Assembly: GCA_045542115.1 (NCBI GenBank)
Contig: JAZQKK010000007.1
Location: 1 to 64,000, forward strand
Reading direction: 5' to 3'
Source of the DNA: RGIG995 sp045542115
GTDB lineage: Bacteria; Bacillota; Clostridia; Oscillospirales; UBA644
DNA: 64,000 bases
Below are positions 15,666-24,288 of the stretch, piece after piece; position 1 is the first letter of the stretch; every line of letters begins with the position of its first letter. The position numbers and the translations under genes are program-made. Below the pieces are notes generated by a model. It saw only the letters and a list, made by a program, of their open reading frames with translations. It had not been told where the DNA came from and did not search any database.

Positions 15666-16712
15666 GTGAAATGTAATAATTGCGACGCCGTTCAGGCGAC
15701 CCCTATTCTGTCCTGTCCCGATTCTGCCGTTTGCGGCAAGCCTTTCTGTGCCGGAAATCTTTCTTGGGAGAAGCAAACTCCTACCGCCATTTACGCGGAT
15801 AAGATTTTCTCCGCTCACAAGGCCACCGGGTCTTCTATTTTTTATCCCTTAAATACTGCGGATACCCCTGACAATTTCGTCAGTGATTACGAATTGACTC
15901 CCTGCTCCGGTAACGCCTGTTGTTGCGGCACGGGATTATCGGAAGACGCGGTGTTTGAGATTCAGAAATCCTACGTTCAGTTGGACTGTTTCTCGGTAGA
16001 CGAAACCACGGCTCCCGGGGAACCCTCTGCGGTCATCACCCCGGAAAACGTAACGGTCAACGGTCTTCCCGTGGCTGACGTGACCCAATCCAACGGTCGG
16101 TTTACGGCGGACCTCTCCAATATTATCGGTGAGCTGACCAATCCGGTCTGCGCTGCACAATGTTTGCCTTCCCAGGCTTTCGTGTTGTTACAAAACATCG
16201 GTTCTTTGGAATTTCGGGTTCGGTTTGGCTTTGAAGGGGTCGTTCGCTCCTGCGGACGGCTGTATCGGTTCAAGGTCTATATTGCCAACAACGAAACCTT
16301 GCTTTTGCCGGCGGAACAGGTCACGTCCTTTGCCATTGCCGAGGCCAACATCCCCTGTGTTGCCTACGGAAATGCTCCCGTGCTGTCCTTCCGGTTCGGA
16401 GGCACGGCGCAGGTTATCAATCCCCAGCTGACGGTGACGGCGACCGATGATACCGACCCCTGCAACGGCGTCATTATCAATTTGACCGCTACGCTGGGCA
16501 TCACGCCGCTGGTCTTCGCCGAAGTGACCCGGAATACCCTGATGATGGTTCAAGCCGGGGAATGGAAGGACGATTGCACCTGCGGTCTGGACAGTTTTAC
16601 CCTTTACGACGGACAGGATTGTTGTGATTCTGCTTCGACGCAGGCAAGAAAAGGTTCTTCGTACCTCGTCCGGGGATGCGGCTGCGGTGACAACGGAAGA
16701 AATAACGGATGA
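15666..16712 (+). CDS. Cysteine-rich protein of unknown function
   Basis: I do not recognise this 348-residue protein. It has about 21 cysteines, many in close pairs or triplets: CNNC at 3-6, SGNACCCG, CTCG, DCCD, and GCGCG near the C-terminus. The middle is rich in beta-type Val/Thr/Ala sequence with few charges. There is no signal peptide or membrane segment. A cytoplasmic, cysteine-rich, beta-rich protein in a spore-former could be a spore-coat or exosporium component, but nothing in the sequence proves it. The start is GTG, with AAGGA about 12 bases before it. A hairpin precedes the gene and a strong terminator follows, so it stands alone. Confidence 0.7.
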   Translation: MKCNNCDAVQATPILSCPDSAVCGKPFCAGNLSWEKQTPTAIYADKIFSAHKATGSSIFYPLNTADTPDNFVSDYELTPCSGNACCCGTGLSEDAVFEIQKSYVQLDCFSVDETTAPGEPSAVITPENVTVNGLPVADVTQSNGRFTADLSNIIGELTNPVCAAQCLPSQAFVLLQNIGSLEFRVRFGFEGVVRSCGRLYRFKVYIANNETLLLPAEQVTSFAIAEANIPCVAYGNAPVLSFRFGGTAQVINPQLTVTATDDTDPCNGVIINLTATLGITPLVFAEVTRNTLMMVQAGEWKDDCTCGLDSFTLYDGQDCCDSASTQARKGSSYLVRGCGCGDNGRNNG

Positions 16713-16727
16713 TTCTGTTATACCCTA

Positions 16728-16767
16728 AAAAAATGCCTATGACACGAACGTGTCATAGGCATTTTTT
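16728..16767. terminator. Bidirectional terminator
   Basis: A long stem (AAAATGCCTATGACAC with GTGTCATAGGCATTTT) has A and T runs on both sides. It ends the Cys-rich gene and may once have ended the minus-strand fragment just beyond it. Confidence 0.85.
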
Positions 16768-16864
16768 ATCGGTTAAGCATTTCGTTGTTTTTCGCATTCG
16801 TGCCGAGGAGAAAATCGAGAGTTCCGTCAATCAGCTCCGTGATTTCAAAATCGTGGGAAAGGGG
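16766..16864 (-). pseudogene. Possible remnant of a minus-strand gene
   Basis: The minus strand encodes about 32 residues with a plausible protein composition (HDFEITELIDG, DFLLGTNAKNN). It ends at TAA 16766-16768, directly before a terminator in that direction. An in-frame TAG lies immediately upstream and no start is available, so if it was a gene it is now broken. The evidence is thin. With the promoter at 16936-16964, this accounts for most of the 309-base gap before the PBP gene. Confidence 0.25.
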
Positions 16865-16935
16865 CTACGCTTTGGAGTAATTGTTCTTAATTGTGTGTAA
16901 TATTAAAATTTAATGTGTTAAATGCGGAAAACCTC

Positions 16936-16964
16936 TTGCAATTTGGGAAAAAATAGTGTATAAT
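16936..16964 (+). promoter_or_regulatory. Sigma-A promoter of the class A PBP gene
   Basis: TTGCAA (16936-16941), 17 bases, TATAAT (16959-16964). Confidence 0.8.
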
Positions 16965-17021
16965 ATATAATGTATTTTTATATACGAAATGATCTCTCCC
17001 ATTTCGAAGGAGGTTTTTGCT

Positions 17022-20000
17022 TTGAGTCGGTACGATGATTCTTCCCGTCGCAACAATCAAGAGCCGGAAGTCGGTTCTCGGTCCCGTCGCCGGGAGGCAG
17101 AAAAGAAGGCCGGGAAATCCCGTTCGTCCGCGGAGTCTTTCGGCGCGCAGTTGAAAGCGGGATTTTTGGCTTTTATGCGTAAAATAAACGACCCGATGGC
17201 TTTGCGAAAAAAACGCCTGCCTGACCCGTCCCAATTCCCGGAAGGACAGGTCCCGTTGTGGGTTTCCGACCCGGAACACTATACCAAACGCCTTACCGGG
17301 GCCGCAAAATTCTGGCACGGGTTTGGCTTTGTCGTTTTGAACACTTTTTTGATTCTCTGCATCGTGGGTGTCATTGCTCTTGGTGTGGCCGCGGCGGTGG
17401 TCTATTCCTTCTCCGATACGGAGTTGGACGAACGGTTTGCATCGATGGATTTAGACTATTCGTCCTTTATTTACGCCACCGACCCCGTGACCGGGGAAGA
17501 TTATATTTATCAGGAAATTCAGAGTAAATCCGGGACCCGCGTTTGGGTTTCTGATACGGAAATTCCCCAACACGTCAAAGACGCCACCGTGGCCCTGGAA
17601 GACCAGCGGTTCTATACGCACAGCGGCGTAGACCCCATCCGTACGGTAAAAGCGATCATTGAATATGCGATGAGTAAGGTCACCGGAAGCCGCGACCGTG
17701 CATCCGGGGGTTCTACGTTGACGCAGCAGGTCATCAAAAATATGACCGGGGATGACGATTACGGCATTGGGCGTAAAGTAAAAGAAATGTTGCAGGCTTT
17801 GTATATCGAACGCCGGTACAACAAAGACCAGATTTTGGAATACTATCTGAACACCGTATATTTCGGTCAGAGTGCCAACGGAATTTCCGCGGCCGCAGAT
17901 ATTTACTTCGGCAAGGACGTCAGCGAACTGACCGTCGCCGAAGGGGCCGCCATTATTTGTATCACCAAATCCCCCAACTCGTTTAACCCCTATCTGAATC
18001 CGGAGAACAATAAAAAACGCCGGAACGACACGATGTGGTTTATGCACGAGCAAGGATATCTGACCCGGGAGGAATACGACGAATATTCCCAACAGGAACT
18101 GCAATTGGTAGACCTTGCGGCGAAAAAGGAAGAGACCGAATCGGAAGAAGACGGAATTTTCCTGTACAATTACTATACCGATATGGTCCTTCGGGACGTT
18201 TTGAAAGACCTGCAAGAGGAAAAGGGATATACCGAAGCGGAAGCCACCAATCTTCTCTATCACGGCGGTCTGCAAATTTATTCTTGCGTTAATCCTTCCA
18301 TTCAGACGATGATGGAAGAGCATTTCTCCAACGAAGAAAACTTTAAGTATGCCGGTTCCGCCAAGGACACCATCGTCAACGACAAAGGGGAGACCGAAGT
18401 TCCCCAGGTCGCGATGATGATTATGGACCCGGATACCGGGGATATTCTCGGTGTGATTGGAGGACGGGGTGAAAAAACCCGGTCTCTCAGTTTGAACCGT
18501 GCCGTGGATACCGTGCGTCAGCCCGGTTCGTCCATTAAGCCTTTGAGCGTGTACGGTTACGCCATCGAGCACGACATTTTTACGGCCGGCTCTACCATTG
18601 ACGATATTCCCGTCACCTACGACAAAGCTGAAAAGAAATTCTGGCCCAGCAACTACGACCAGACCTACACCGGTCTGATTTCGGTAAAACGGGCTTTGGC
18701 AATGTCTTTGAACGCCCCCGCCGCTTGGGGGTTGAAGAACGTCGGGATTCAAACGTCGTTTGACTTTATGGTCAATTCCCTGCACTTTACGACTTTGACC
18801 AAGGACGACGCCGCTTCCCTGGCGCCCTTGTCTGTCGGGGCGTTGACCGACGGGGTCTCCCTCCGGGAAATGGTCACCGCCTATACCACCTTGGCCGGAA
18901 ACGGAATGTATACCGGCTATCGGTCTTATTCCCGGATTGTGGGATACGACGGAAAGGTAGTTTTGGAAAATCCCATTGAACGGGAAGAGGTTTATTCGGA
19001 ACAGACCGTGTTTATCGTCAACGACATTCTGAAATCTGCTGTCAACAGCAGTGCCCCGGCCGCAAGACTTAAAAACATTGAAACTGCCGGGAAATCGGGG
19101 ACCACAACGTCGTATAAAGACCGCTGGTTCATTGGATTTACACCGGAATATCTGGCCGGTATCTGGTGGGGTTACGATACGCCCAGCGAATTGAACAATA
19201 CCCACCATTTCACCATCTGGAATCGGGTAATGACCAAGGTCTATGAACTGAAAGAAGCCAAAGAAAAGACCTTTAAACAGCCGTCCGGCATCGTGGCTTG
19301 TTCCGTTTGTTGGAAGAGCGGAAAACTGCCCGGTCCCTTCTGTGCCACCGACCAACAGGGGGCCTGCGTGGAGACCTTCTATTATAAAGAGGGAACCCAG
19401 CCCACCGAGACCTGTAACGTTCACCATCAACTCTACGTCTGCGACGCGTCGGGAAAAATTGCCCACGAGGGTTGTCCCACCGCCACGTTGAAGACTTACG
19501 TGGATATCGACCGCTCTTTCCCCGCTTCGGTGAAGATTGGGGACGCGGGATATATCTGTCCCCGTCTGACGGCGGAAAATATTCTTTTCGTGAGCGACTC
19601 TCTACCGGTCTATACCAATATGGTGCCGGAAGGAGACACCCCGGCCCTGTCCCGCTACGGACACGTGGCAAACTGCATTTGCACAGCACATCCCCCTTCG
19701 GCAACGCCTCACGCTTACGCGCCGAAGACTCCTGCCACCGATACACCGGCCGTTTCCACTGGAAGCGGTGCATCCACCAACGTTTCCACCAACAGCGGAA
19801 CACCCACCGATACGGGAACATCGTCGGTACCCGTCTCGACACAGACGGCTACACAGCCGGTTTCTTCCGGTGTCGGAACGAACACTGCTACGTCCGACAC
19901 GGGAACTCCCAGTGATACGGGAGTTACCGGGAAGCCCACCGACGGCGGAAATCCCACCGATTCGGGGGGTGGCGGCGCTACCGATTCCGGAACGCCCCAA

Positions 20001-20054
20001 CAGTCGGGTGCTTCCGACGGTGGAACCCCGGCGCAGGAAACGAGTGATTCTTAA
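17022..20054 (+). CDS. Class A penicillin-binding protein (PBP1A type)
   Basis: This bifunctional enzyme polymerises and cross-links peptidoglycan outside the membrane. The protein has 1010 residues. A basic cytoplasmic tail precedes one transmembrane segment (about 95-125). The GT51 glycosyltransferase domain follows, with EDQRFYTH near 190 and GGSTLTQQ near 230. The transpeptidase has SSIK near 500, SLN near 565 and KSGTT near 690. The last 110 residues are a Ser/Thr/Gly/Pro tail, probably disordered, in the wall. The start is the TTG at 17022 because AAGGAGG lies 8 bases upstream; the in-frame ATG at 16989 lies before that site. Its own promoter drives it; the next gene follows 39 bases later and is probably co-transcribed. 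Confidence 0.93.
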   Translation: MSRYDDSSRRNNQEPEVGSRSRRREAEKKAGKSRSSAESFGAQLKAGFLAFMRKINDPMALRKKRLPDPSQFPEGQVPLWVSDPEHYTKRLTGAAKFWHGFGFVVLNTFLILCIVGVIALGVAAAVVYSFSDTELDERFASMDLDYSSFIYATDPVTGEDYIYQEIQSKSGTRVWVSDTEIPQHVKDATVALEDQRFYTHSGVDPIRTVKAIIEYAMSKVTGSRDRASGGSTLTQQVIKNMTGDDDYGIGRKVKEMLQALYIERRYNKDQILEYYLNTVYFGQSANGISAAADIYFGKDVSELTVAEGAAIICITKSPNSFNPYLNPENNKKRRNDTMWFMHEQGYLTREEYDEYSQQELQLVDLAAKKEETESEEDGIFLYNYYTDMVLRDVLKDLQEEKGYTEAEATNLLYHGGLQIYSCVNPSIQTMMEEHFSNEENFKYAGSAKDTIVNDKGETEVPQVAMMIMDPDTGDILGVIGGRGEKTRSLSLNRAVDTVRQPGSSIKPLSVYGYAIEHDIFTAGSTIDDIPVTYDKAEKKFWPSNYDQTYTGLISVKRALAMSLNAPAAWGLKNVGIQTSFDFMVNSLHFTTLTKDDAASLAPLSVGALTDGVSLREMVTAYTTLAGNGMYTGYRSYSRIVGYDGKVVLENPIEREEVYSEQTVFIVNDILKSAVNSSAPAARLKNIETAGKSGTTTSYKDRWFIGFTPEYLAGIWWGYDTPSELNNTHHFTIWNRVMTKVYELKEAKEKTFKQPSGIVACSVCWKSGKLPGPFCATDQQGACVETFYYKEGTQPTETCNVHHQLYVCDASGKIAHEGCPTATLKTYVDIDRSFPASVKIGDAGYICPRLTAENILFVSDSLPVYTNMVPEGDTPALSRYGHVANCICTAHPPSATPHAYAPKTPATDTPAVSTGSGASTNVSTNSGTPTDTGTSSVPVSTQTATQPVSSGVGTNTATSDTGTPSDTGVTGKPTDGGNPTDSGGGGATDSGTPQQSGASDGGTPAQETSDS

Positions 20055-20093
20055 CGCTATGACGGGATGTCATTGCAAGAAAGGAATTTGATT

Positions 20094-20936
20094 TTGAGAA
20101 TACAAAAATTTGTTGCGGAAAGCGGGATTTGTTCCCGGAGAGCCGCAGAAGAACTGGTTCGGGAAGGCCGTATTACTGTCAATGGAAAGCCTGCCCAGAT
20201 CGGAATGGACGTAGACCCCATTGCCGATTCGGTTTATTGCGACGGAAAACGGATTCGCCCGCGTGCCGCAGAAAAGCGCTACTTTATCTTCTACAAGCCC
20301 CGGGGCGTTATTACTGCGATGAAGGCTCAGGATGACCGGAGCGTGGTTGCGGACCTGATTCAGGGAATTAAAGGGAGAGTCTATCCCGTAGGCCGGTTGG
20401 ACCGGGATTCGGAGGGACTCTTGATTTTGACCGACGACGGGGATTTGGCGCAGCGGTTGACCCATCCTTCCCACGCCGTTCCCAAGACCTACCGCGTTAC
20501 CGTCCGGGGGGAGGTTTCCCTGGACCAGTTGACCCGGTTCCGGGAAGGGGTGGTTTTGGACGATGGAGAAAAGACCTTGCCCGCCGGAGTTCAGGTGCAG
20601 AAGGAATCGGAAGGAAAAACCGTGCTTCACGTCACCATCACCGAAGGGAAAAACCGGGAAATCCGCCGGATTTGTGAAGTGCTCGGATTGGAAGTAATGC
20701 TTCTGAAACGTATCGCCGAAGGCGCGGTGGGAATCGGCCATTTGGAGCCGGGGGAATACCGTCCTTTGACCGAAAAAGAAAAAGAATCCCTGCTGAACAG
20801 CGTCGGGATTCCCTACGTTCGTAAAATTAAAAAATCTTCCGCCCAAAAATCCGCAACGGCGGCCGCCTACCGCAACCGCCGTCAGAGAAGTCAGTCGGAG
20901 CACGAGCGCCGCTTCAAAAAGCAGTTTTTGAAGTAA
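20094..20936 (+). CDS. Ribosomal pseudouridine synthase, RsuA/RluB family
   Basis: This enzyme converts a specific uridine of rRNA to pseudouridine. The 280-residue protein has an N-terminal S4 RNA-binding domain (about 1-60; GICSRRAAEELVREG) and the catalytic motif GRLDRDSEGLL near 101-111, whose Asp is the nucleophile. The family is clear; whether it is RluB or RsuA cannot be settled here. The TTG at 20094 gives the usual start of the family (MRIQKF) with AAGGA 8 bases ahead. An in-frame ATG at 20067 would add nine odd residues. Its 3' end overlaps the convergent dac gene by 23 bases. Confidence 0.9.
   Translation: MRIQKFVAESGICSRRAAEELVREGRITVNGKPAQIGMDVDPIADSVYCDGKRIRPRAAEKRYFIFYKPRGVITAMKAQDDRSVVADLIQGIKGRVYPVGRLDRDSEGLLILTDDGDLAQRLTHPSHAVPKTYRVTVRGEVSLDQLTRFREGVVLDDGEKTLPAGVQVQKESEGKTVLHVTITEGKNREIRRICEVLGLEVMLLKRIAEGAVGIGHLEPGEYRPLTEKEKESLLNSVGIPYVRKIKKSSAQKSATAAAYRNRRQRSQSEHERRFKKQFLK
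20912..20933. repeat. Hairpin across two convergent gene ends
   Basis: CTTCAAAAA and TTTTTGAAG pair around GCAG. The hairpin covers the dac stop and the last codons of the pseudouridine synthase gene, so both mRNAs carry it. Confidence 0.55.
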
Positions 20937-22053
20937 GTGCCCGCCACAGTTTTCGCAATTGTAAGAGGAAAGAGCTGAAATAGGTTCTTTCCTCTTTTTC
21001 TTGTTCTATCGCCGTAACGGTGTTCAGGGGCGTTGATGAAAATACCCGTCCGGTTTGCGCAACGGCTTGAAGATATCCCAGCGTCCGCCCTTTCGCAACC
21101 GGCGGAAAGATTCGGGGAACGGTTTTGGGAACCAAGGTATAGGCAATGGCTTCTCCGTCCACCGTTACTACGGACAGAGGTAAAGAATTTCGGACCGTTA
21201 CCCCCGTTGCCCCCAAGACGGGTACGATACCGGCATACTCCTGTTCTGCCAGGATGAGCCGCCGTTCCACCCGGGAAAAGGAATCTTCGTAAAGGGCCGC
21301 GTGGTCTTGCCAATCGTTGGGGTCGTTTAACGTTACGCAAATTAGCGAGACCCCGTTGCGTTCCGCGGCGGAGACCAGACAGCGGCCGGCCTTTTTCGTG
21401 AATCCCGTTTTTACGCCGAAGATTCCCGGACAGGAATCCAGCAATTTATTGGAATTGGAAAGAACTGCATTTTTATAGGTAAGGGTGATTTGTTTTGTGG
21501 ATACGATGGCTCGGAATTGAGGATTCTCCAATGCCGCCGCCGTCAGCCGGGCCAAATCCCGGGCGGTGGTGTAGTGCCCTTCTGCGGGAAGTCCGTGGGG
21601 ATTTTCAAACCGAGTGTTTTTTAGTCCCATTCCTTCTGCCTTCCGGTTCATTTTTTCTACAAATCCGGAAACGCTTCCTGCCACCCCTTCCGCTAAGGCT
21701 TCTGCGGCGTCGTTGCCTGATTTTAACATTAAAATATAGAGCAGGTCCGAAACGCTGACCCGGTCTCCGGCGCACAGCCCCAACTGAGACCCTTCTACCG
21801 CAGCCGCTTTTTCCGAAACGGTAAGGATTTGAGTCGTTTCTACCGATTCCAATACCACCAATGCGGTCATAATTTTGGTGGTGGAGGCTTGCGGCAAGGG
21901 TTGGTCGGCATTTTTTTCAAACAAGACTTCTTCGGACGTGGACTCCATCACGATGGCTGATTTTGCGCTGCAAACCGTTTCCCCCTTTGACGTTATACTC
22001 CGAAAGGGAATCGATAAGGTCAAGATTAAGAGAATACAGAGAATTCGTTTCAT
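20914..22053 (-). CDS. D-alanyl-D-alanine carboxypeptidase, DacF/DacB type
   Basis: This penicillin-binding enzyme trims the last D-Ala from peptidoglycan stems. The 379-residue protein has a signal peptide (1-21). The serine-peptidase motifs are STTK with Ser57 as nucleophile, SGN at 112-114 and KTG at 215-217. A C-terminal beta domain follows, then a stretch ending in basic and aromatic residues that may bind the membrane. The ATG at 22053 follows AAGGAG and overlaps the spoIIP stop (ATGA), so the two are translationally coupled. The gpr-spoIIP-dac order suggests a role in sporulation, as for DacF or DacB of Bacillus; this is inference. Confidence 0.9.
   Translation of the reverse strand: MKRILCILLILTLSIPFRSITSKGETVCSAKSAIVMESTSEEVLFEKNADQPLPQASTTKIMTALVVLESVETTQILTVSEKAAAVEGSQLGLCAGDRVSVSDLLYILMLKSGNDAAEALAEGVAGSVSGFVEKMNRKAEGMGLKNTRFENPHGLPAEGHYTTARDLARLTAAALENPQFRAIVSTKQITLTYKNAVLSNSNKLLDSCPGIFGVKTGFTKKAGRCLVSAAERNGVSLICVTLNDPNDWQDHAALYEDSFSRVERRLILAEQEYAGIVPVLGATGVTVRNSLPLSVVTVDGEAIAYTLVPKTVPRIFPPVAKGRTLGYLQAVAQTGRVFSSTPLNTVTAIEQEKEERTYFSSFLLQLRKLWRALTSKTAF
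20962..20999 (+). terminator. Terminator of the pseudouridine synthase gene
   Basis: AAGAGGAAAG pairs with CTTTCCTCTT and ends in T. It lies inside the 3' coding part of the opposing dac gene. Confidence 0.65.
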
Positions 22054-23114
22054 CCTTGCTCCTTTCGGATTTGGTCCAGGGCCTTGGCGCAGACTTCTCC
22101 AAATCGACGGGCGGCGGCTTCCGCTTCTGCCGGGGAATTTCCGCACGCTCCCAATTCCACCAGCATTGCTCCGGGGGAGAGGTGCTGGTTATAAAGCAAA
22201 GGCCGGACGAGAAGTGGACGCATCCATCCGGGATAGGACGCTTCCCCTTGCTTTTGAATCCGCAACGCCAAAGAAAGATTGTCTTCCCACGTAGGATGAG
22301 GATAAGTATCGTTCCCCACGCCCATCAAAAACATTACCTGGGCGGTGGGCTCGCCGTCAATCGTTACGGTGGGACGGTATTTCGTGCCGCTGTCTCCAAT
22401 CAAAGAATCCCGGTGCAGGTCGATGACCAAGGCAATGGAGGGATATTTTTCCAAATACTCCGCGACGCTTCTCAGGGATTTGCCGTAAGATGCATTGAAA
22501 TCCTCGTCGTGCCGCTTTTGACAATGGATCACTTGATAGCCCGCTTGGGAGAGGGTGTTGGATAAGACCTCTCCCATCCGGACCATATTCCGACTGTTGT
22601 CGGTGGTTCTGGTATCTTGACCGGAGTACCAATCCTGCCCCGTTTCGTTGTACGATTCCGAGGTGTGAGTATGTACGATTAAAATCTGCGGACCTTCTCC
22701 TGAAAGGTCCAGGTCCGGGACCCTTTTAAGCAGGGCGTCGACGTTGATTTCTTTTTTGGAAGAATTATTGATCGTGACCGACGACGGATACTGTTTTACC
22801 ACAATGGGGTCTGCTCCTTCCGGTGCTTTCGGGACGGCGATGGAGTAATCAACCGACGTAAAAACGGGGACTTCGGAAAAAGCAGGAAGTTCCGTTTGGA
22901 CTTCGGATTCCTGAGCCGACTCCTCCCCACTTTGAGGAATCGGCCCAAGAGCCGGCAGTACTCCGGTAAGCGACCGGACGGACAGAGAGCGTATCCGCGG
23001 TCCCACACCGTATGACAGGGCTGTGACAGGGATGATCCCCGAACAGCATAGGATGACCCCCGTAATCATTGCTCCCAGAACCGAGCACAGAAGTGCCAAT
23101 TTCCATTTTGCCAT
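22050..23114 (-). CDS. spoIIP: Stage II sporulation protein P
   Basis: SpoIIP is a peptidoglycan amidase and endopeptidase that works with SpoIID and SpoIIM during engulfment of the forespore. The 354-residue protein has a short cytoplasmic start and one transmembrane segment (about 6-28). A variable linker precedes the amidase domain, with IVHTHTSESY near 145, DLHRDS near 230 and ELGACGN near 320; these His and Glu residues bind zinc. The ATG at 23114 is preceded by AAGGAG with a 10-base gap. An earlier GTG at 23210 overlaps gpr and would add 32 basic residues. It is coupled to dac by a 4-base overlap. Confidence 0.93.
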   Translation of the reverse strand: MAKWKLALLCSVLGAMITGVILCCSGIIPVTALSYGVGPRIRSLSVRSLTGVLPALGPIPQSGEESAQESEVQTELPAFSEVPVFTSVDYSIAVPKAPEGADPIVVKQYPSSVTINNSSKKEINVDALLKRVPDLDLSGEGPQILIVHTHTSESYNETGQDWYSGQDTRTTDNSRNMVRMGEVLSNTLSQAGYQVIHCQKRHDEDFNASYGKSLRSVAEYLEKYPSIALVIDLHRDSLIGDSGTKYRPTVTIDGEPTAQVMFLMGVGNDTYPHPTWEDNLSLALRIQKQGEASYPGWMRPLLVRPLLYNQHLSPGAMLVELGACGNSPAEAEAAARRFGEVCAKALDQIRKEQG

Positions 23115-23202
23115 TGCTTTTCTTCTCCTTCGGACCGTTTTGGTCCCCCGGCGGTCCGGGAGTCCGCTGTCATACCAATAGTGTATTCCTTCCGCTGACG
23201 AT

Positions 23203-24141
23203 TTATACACCGGTCAAAGCGTCGATTTGTTCCCTGTCAATGCCGTGAATCGCCTTGTTGACCGCCTCGGAGATGAGTTTTGCCGTTCGTTGAATGAGAG
23301 CATCAATGTCTTGGGGGGTGACCACCATATTATTTTCGTAGTCCCCTAAAATTTCCCGCAGAAAGTCTCCTTCGTCTTCGGTCAAGGTATTGAGGAGGGA
23401 TGCTTGGTCCGGGTCTCCGGTTTTGGTTCGTACTTTTTGCAGGGCGTCCGCCGTCAGGGTCGCCGCATCCACCACCGTGGGAACCCCCAGGCTGATGACG
23501 GGGATTCCCAGGGATTGACGGTCGATTCTGGCCCGATGATTCCCGACACCGGAACCGGGGGTGATTCCGGTGTCGCTGATCTGCACCGTGGCGCACAATC
23601 GCTTGACCCGTCGGGAAGCCAAGGCGTCCACTACAAGGACGGCGCCGGGGGAGACGGTGTCTACCGCCGCCCGAATCAATTCCGCCGTTTCAATTCCCGT
23701 TTGTCCCAGTACCCCCGGACGAAGGGCGGAGACTTCCCGCAGATTCAGTTCGCGGTACAGTTCGGGCAATTGCTGTTTTAAGTGTCTGGAAACGATGAGG
23801 CGGTCTACGGTCAACGGTCCTAAGGCGTCGGCCGTCATTTCCGCATTCCCAAGACCAATGACCATCACCGAAGGGGCTCCCTTCAAAAATTCCCGCAAGA
23901 CCTCTGCCGTCCGGTCCACCGCTCGGTCGAATAACTCGTCGTCGGAAAAGGCTCCGTCAAAAAAAACAGTGGCGTAATTTCCCATCGGTTTTCCCGTCAG
24001 TTTTGCGGCGTTTTCATTAATAATGCGCACGCGGGAAACCGGAATCTCCCCGGGGGAGACGGTCTCCAAAAATCCGTCTTTTTCGGTTAAATGTTGAAGC
24101 TGTGCCGCTTCAATGGCTAAGTCCGTGCGGTGCTGGAACAA
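23203..24141 (-). CDS. gpr: Germination protease GPR
   Basis: GPR is the aspartic-type protease that degrades small acid-soluble proteins when a spore germinates. The 312-residue product matches along its length: FQHRTDLA at the start, VIGLGNAEMTADALGP near 95, VDALASRRVKRLCATVQISDTGI in the middle (two conserved Asp), and PTVVDAATL near 220. The likely start is the TTG at 24141, giving MFQHRTDLA as in other GPRs, with AAGGAG 8 bases upstream. The GTG at 24150 overlaps the ribosome site itself. It is first in a gpr-spoIIP-dac operon. A forespore sigma promoter is expected, but I could not fix one. Confidence 0.95.
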   Translation of the reverse strand: MFQHRTDLAIEAAQLQHLTEKDGFLETVSPGEIPVSRVRIINENAAKLTGKPMGNYATVFFDGAFSDDELFDRAVDRTAEVLREFLKGAPSVMVIGLGNAEMTADALGPLTVDRLIVSRHLKQQLPELYRELNLREVSALRPGVLGQTGIETAELIRAAVDTVSPGAVLVVDALASRRVKRLCATVQISDTGITPGSGVGNHRARIDRQSLGIPVISLGVPTVVDAATLTADALQKVRTKTGDPDQASLLNTLTEDEGDFLREILGDYENNMVVTPQDIDALIQRTAKLISEAVNKAIHGIDREQIDALTGV

Positions 24142-24230
24142 AAAAATCACTCCTTTTTTTCTGTTTTGCCCAAAAATATCTCACTTATCCCCCAAATTCC
24201 CATCGAAATAGAAAAAATGCTTTCAATCAC

Positions 24231-24259
24231 TTGTATTTTTGAGAAAAATATGTTATAAT
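24231..24259 (+). promoter_or_regulatory. Sigma-A promoter of the EIIC-like gene
   Basis: TTGTAT (24231-24236), 17 bases, TATAAT (24254-24259). Confidence 0.75.
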
Positions 24260-24288
24260 GTAGAAAATTAAGGAAGGATGAAAAGATT

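Noticed and set aside
17451..19466. 671-residue open frame antisense to the class A PBP gene
   Set aside because: The PBP frame carries all expected motifs. The antisense frame has a compositionally odd Gly/Phe/Val/Arg-rich sequence, no ribosome site and no homology pattern; it reflects codon bias of the real gene.
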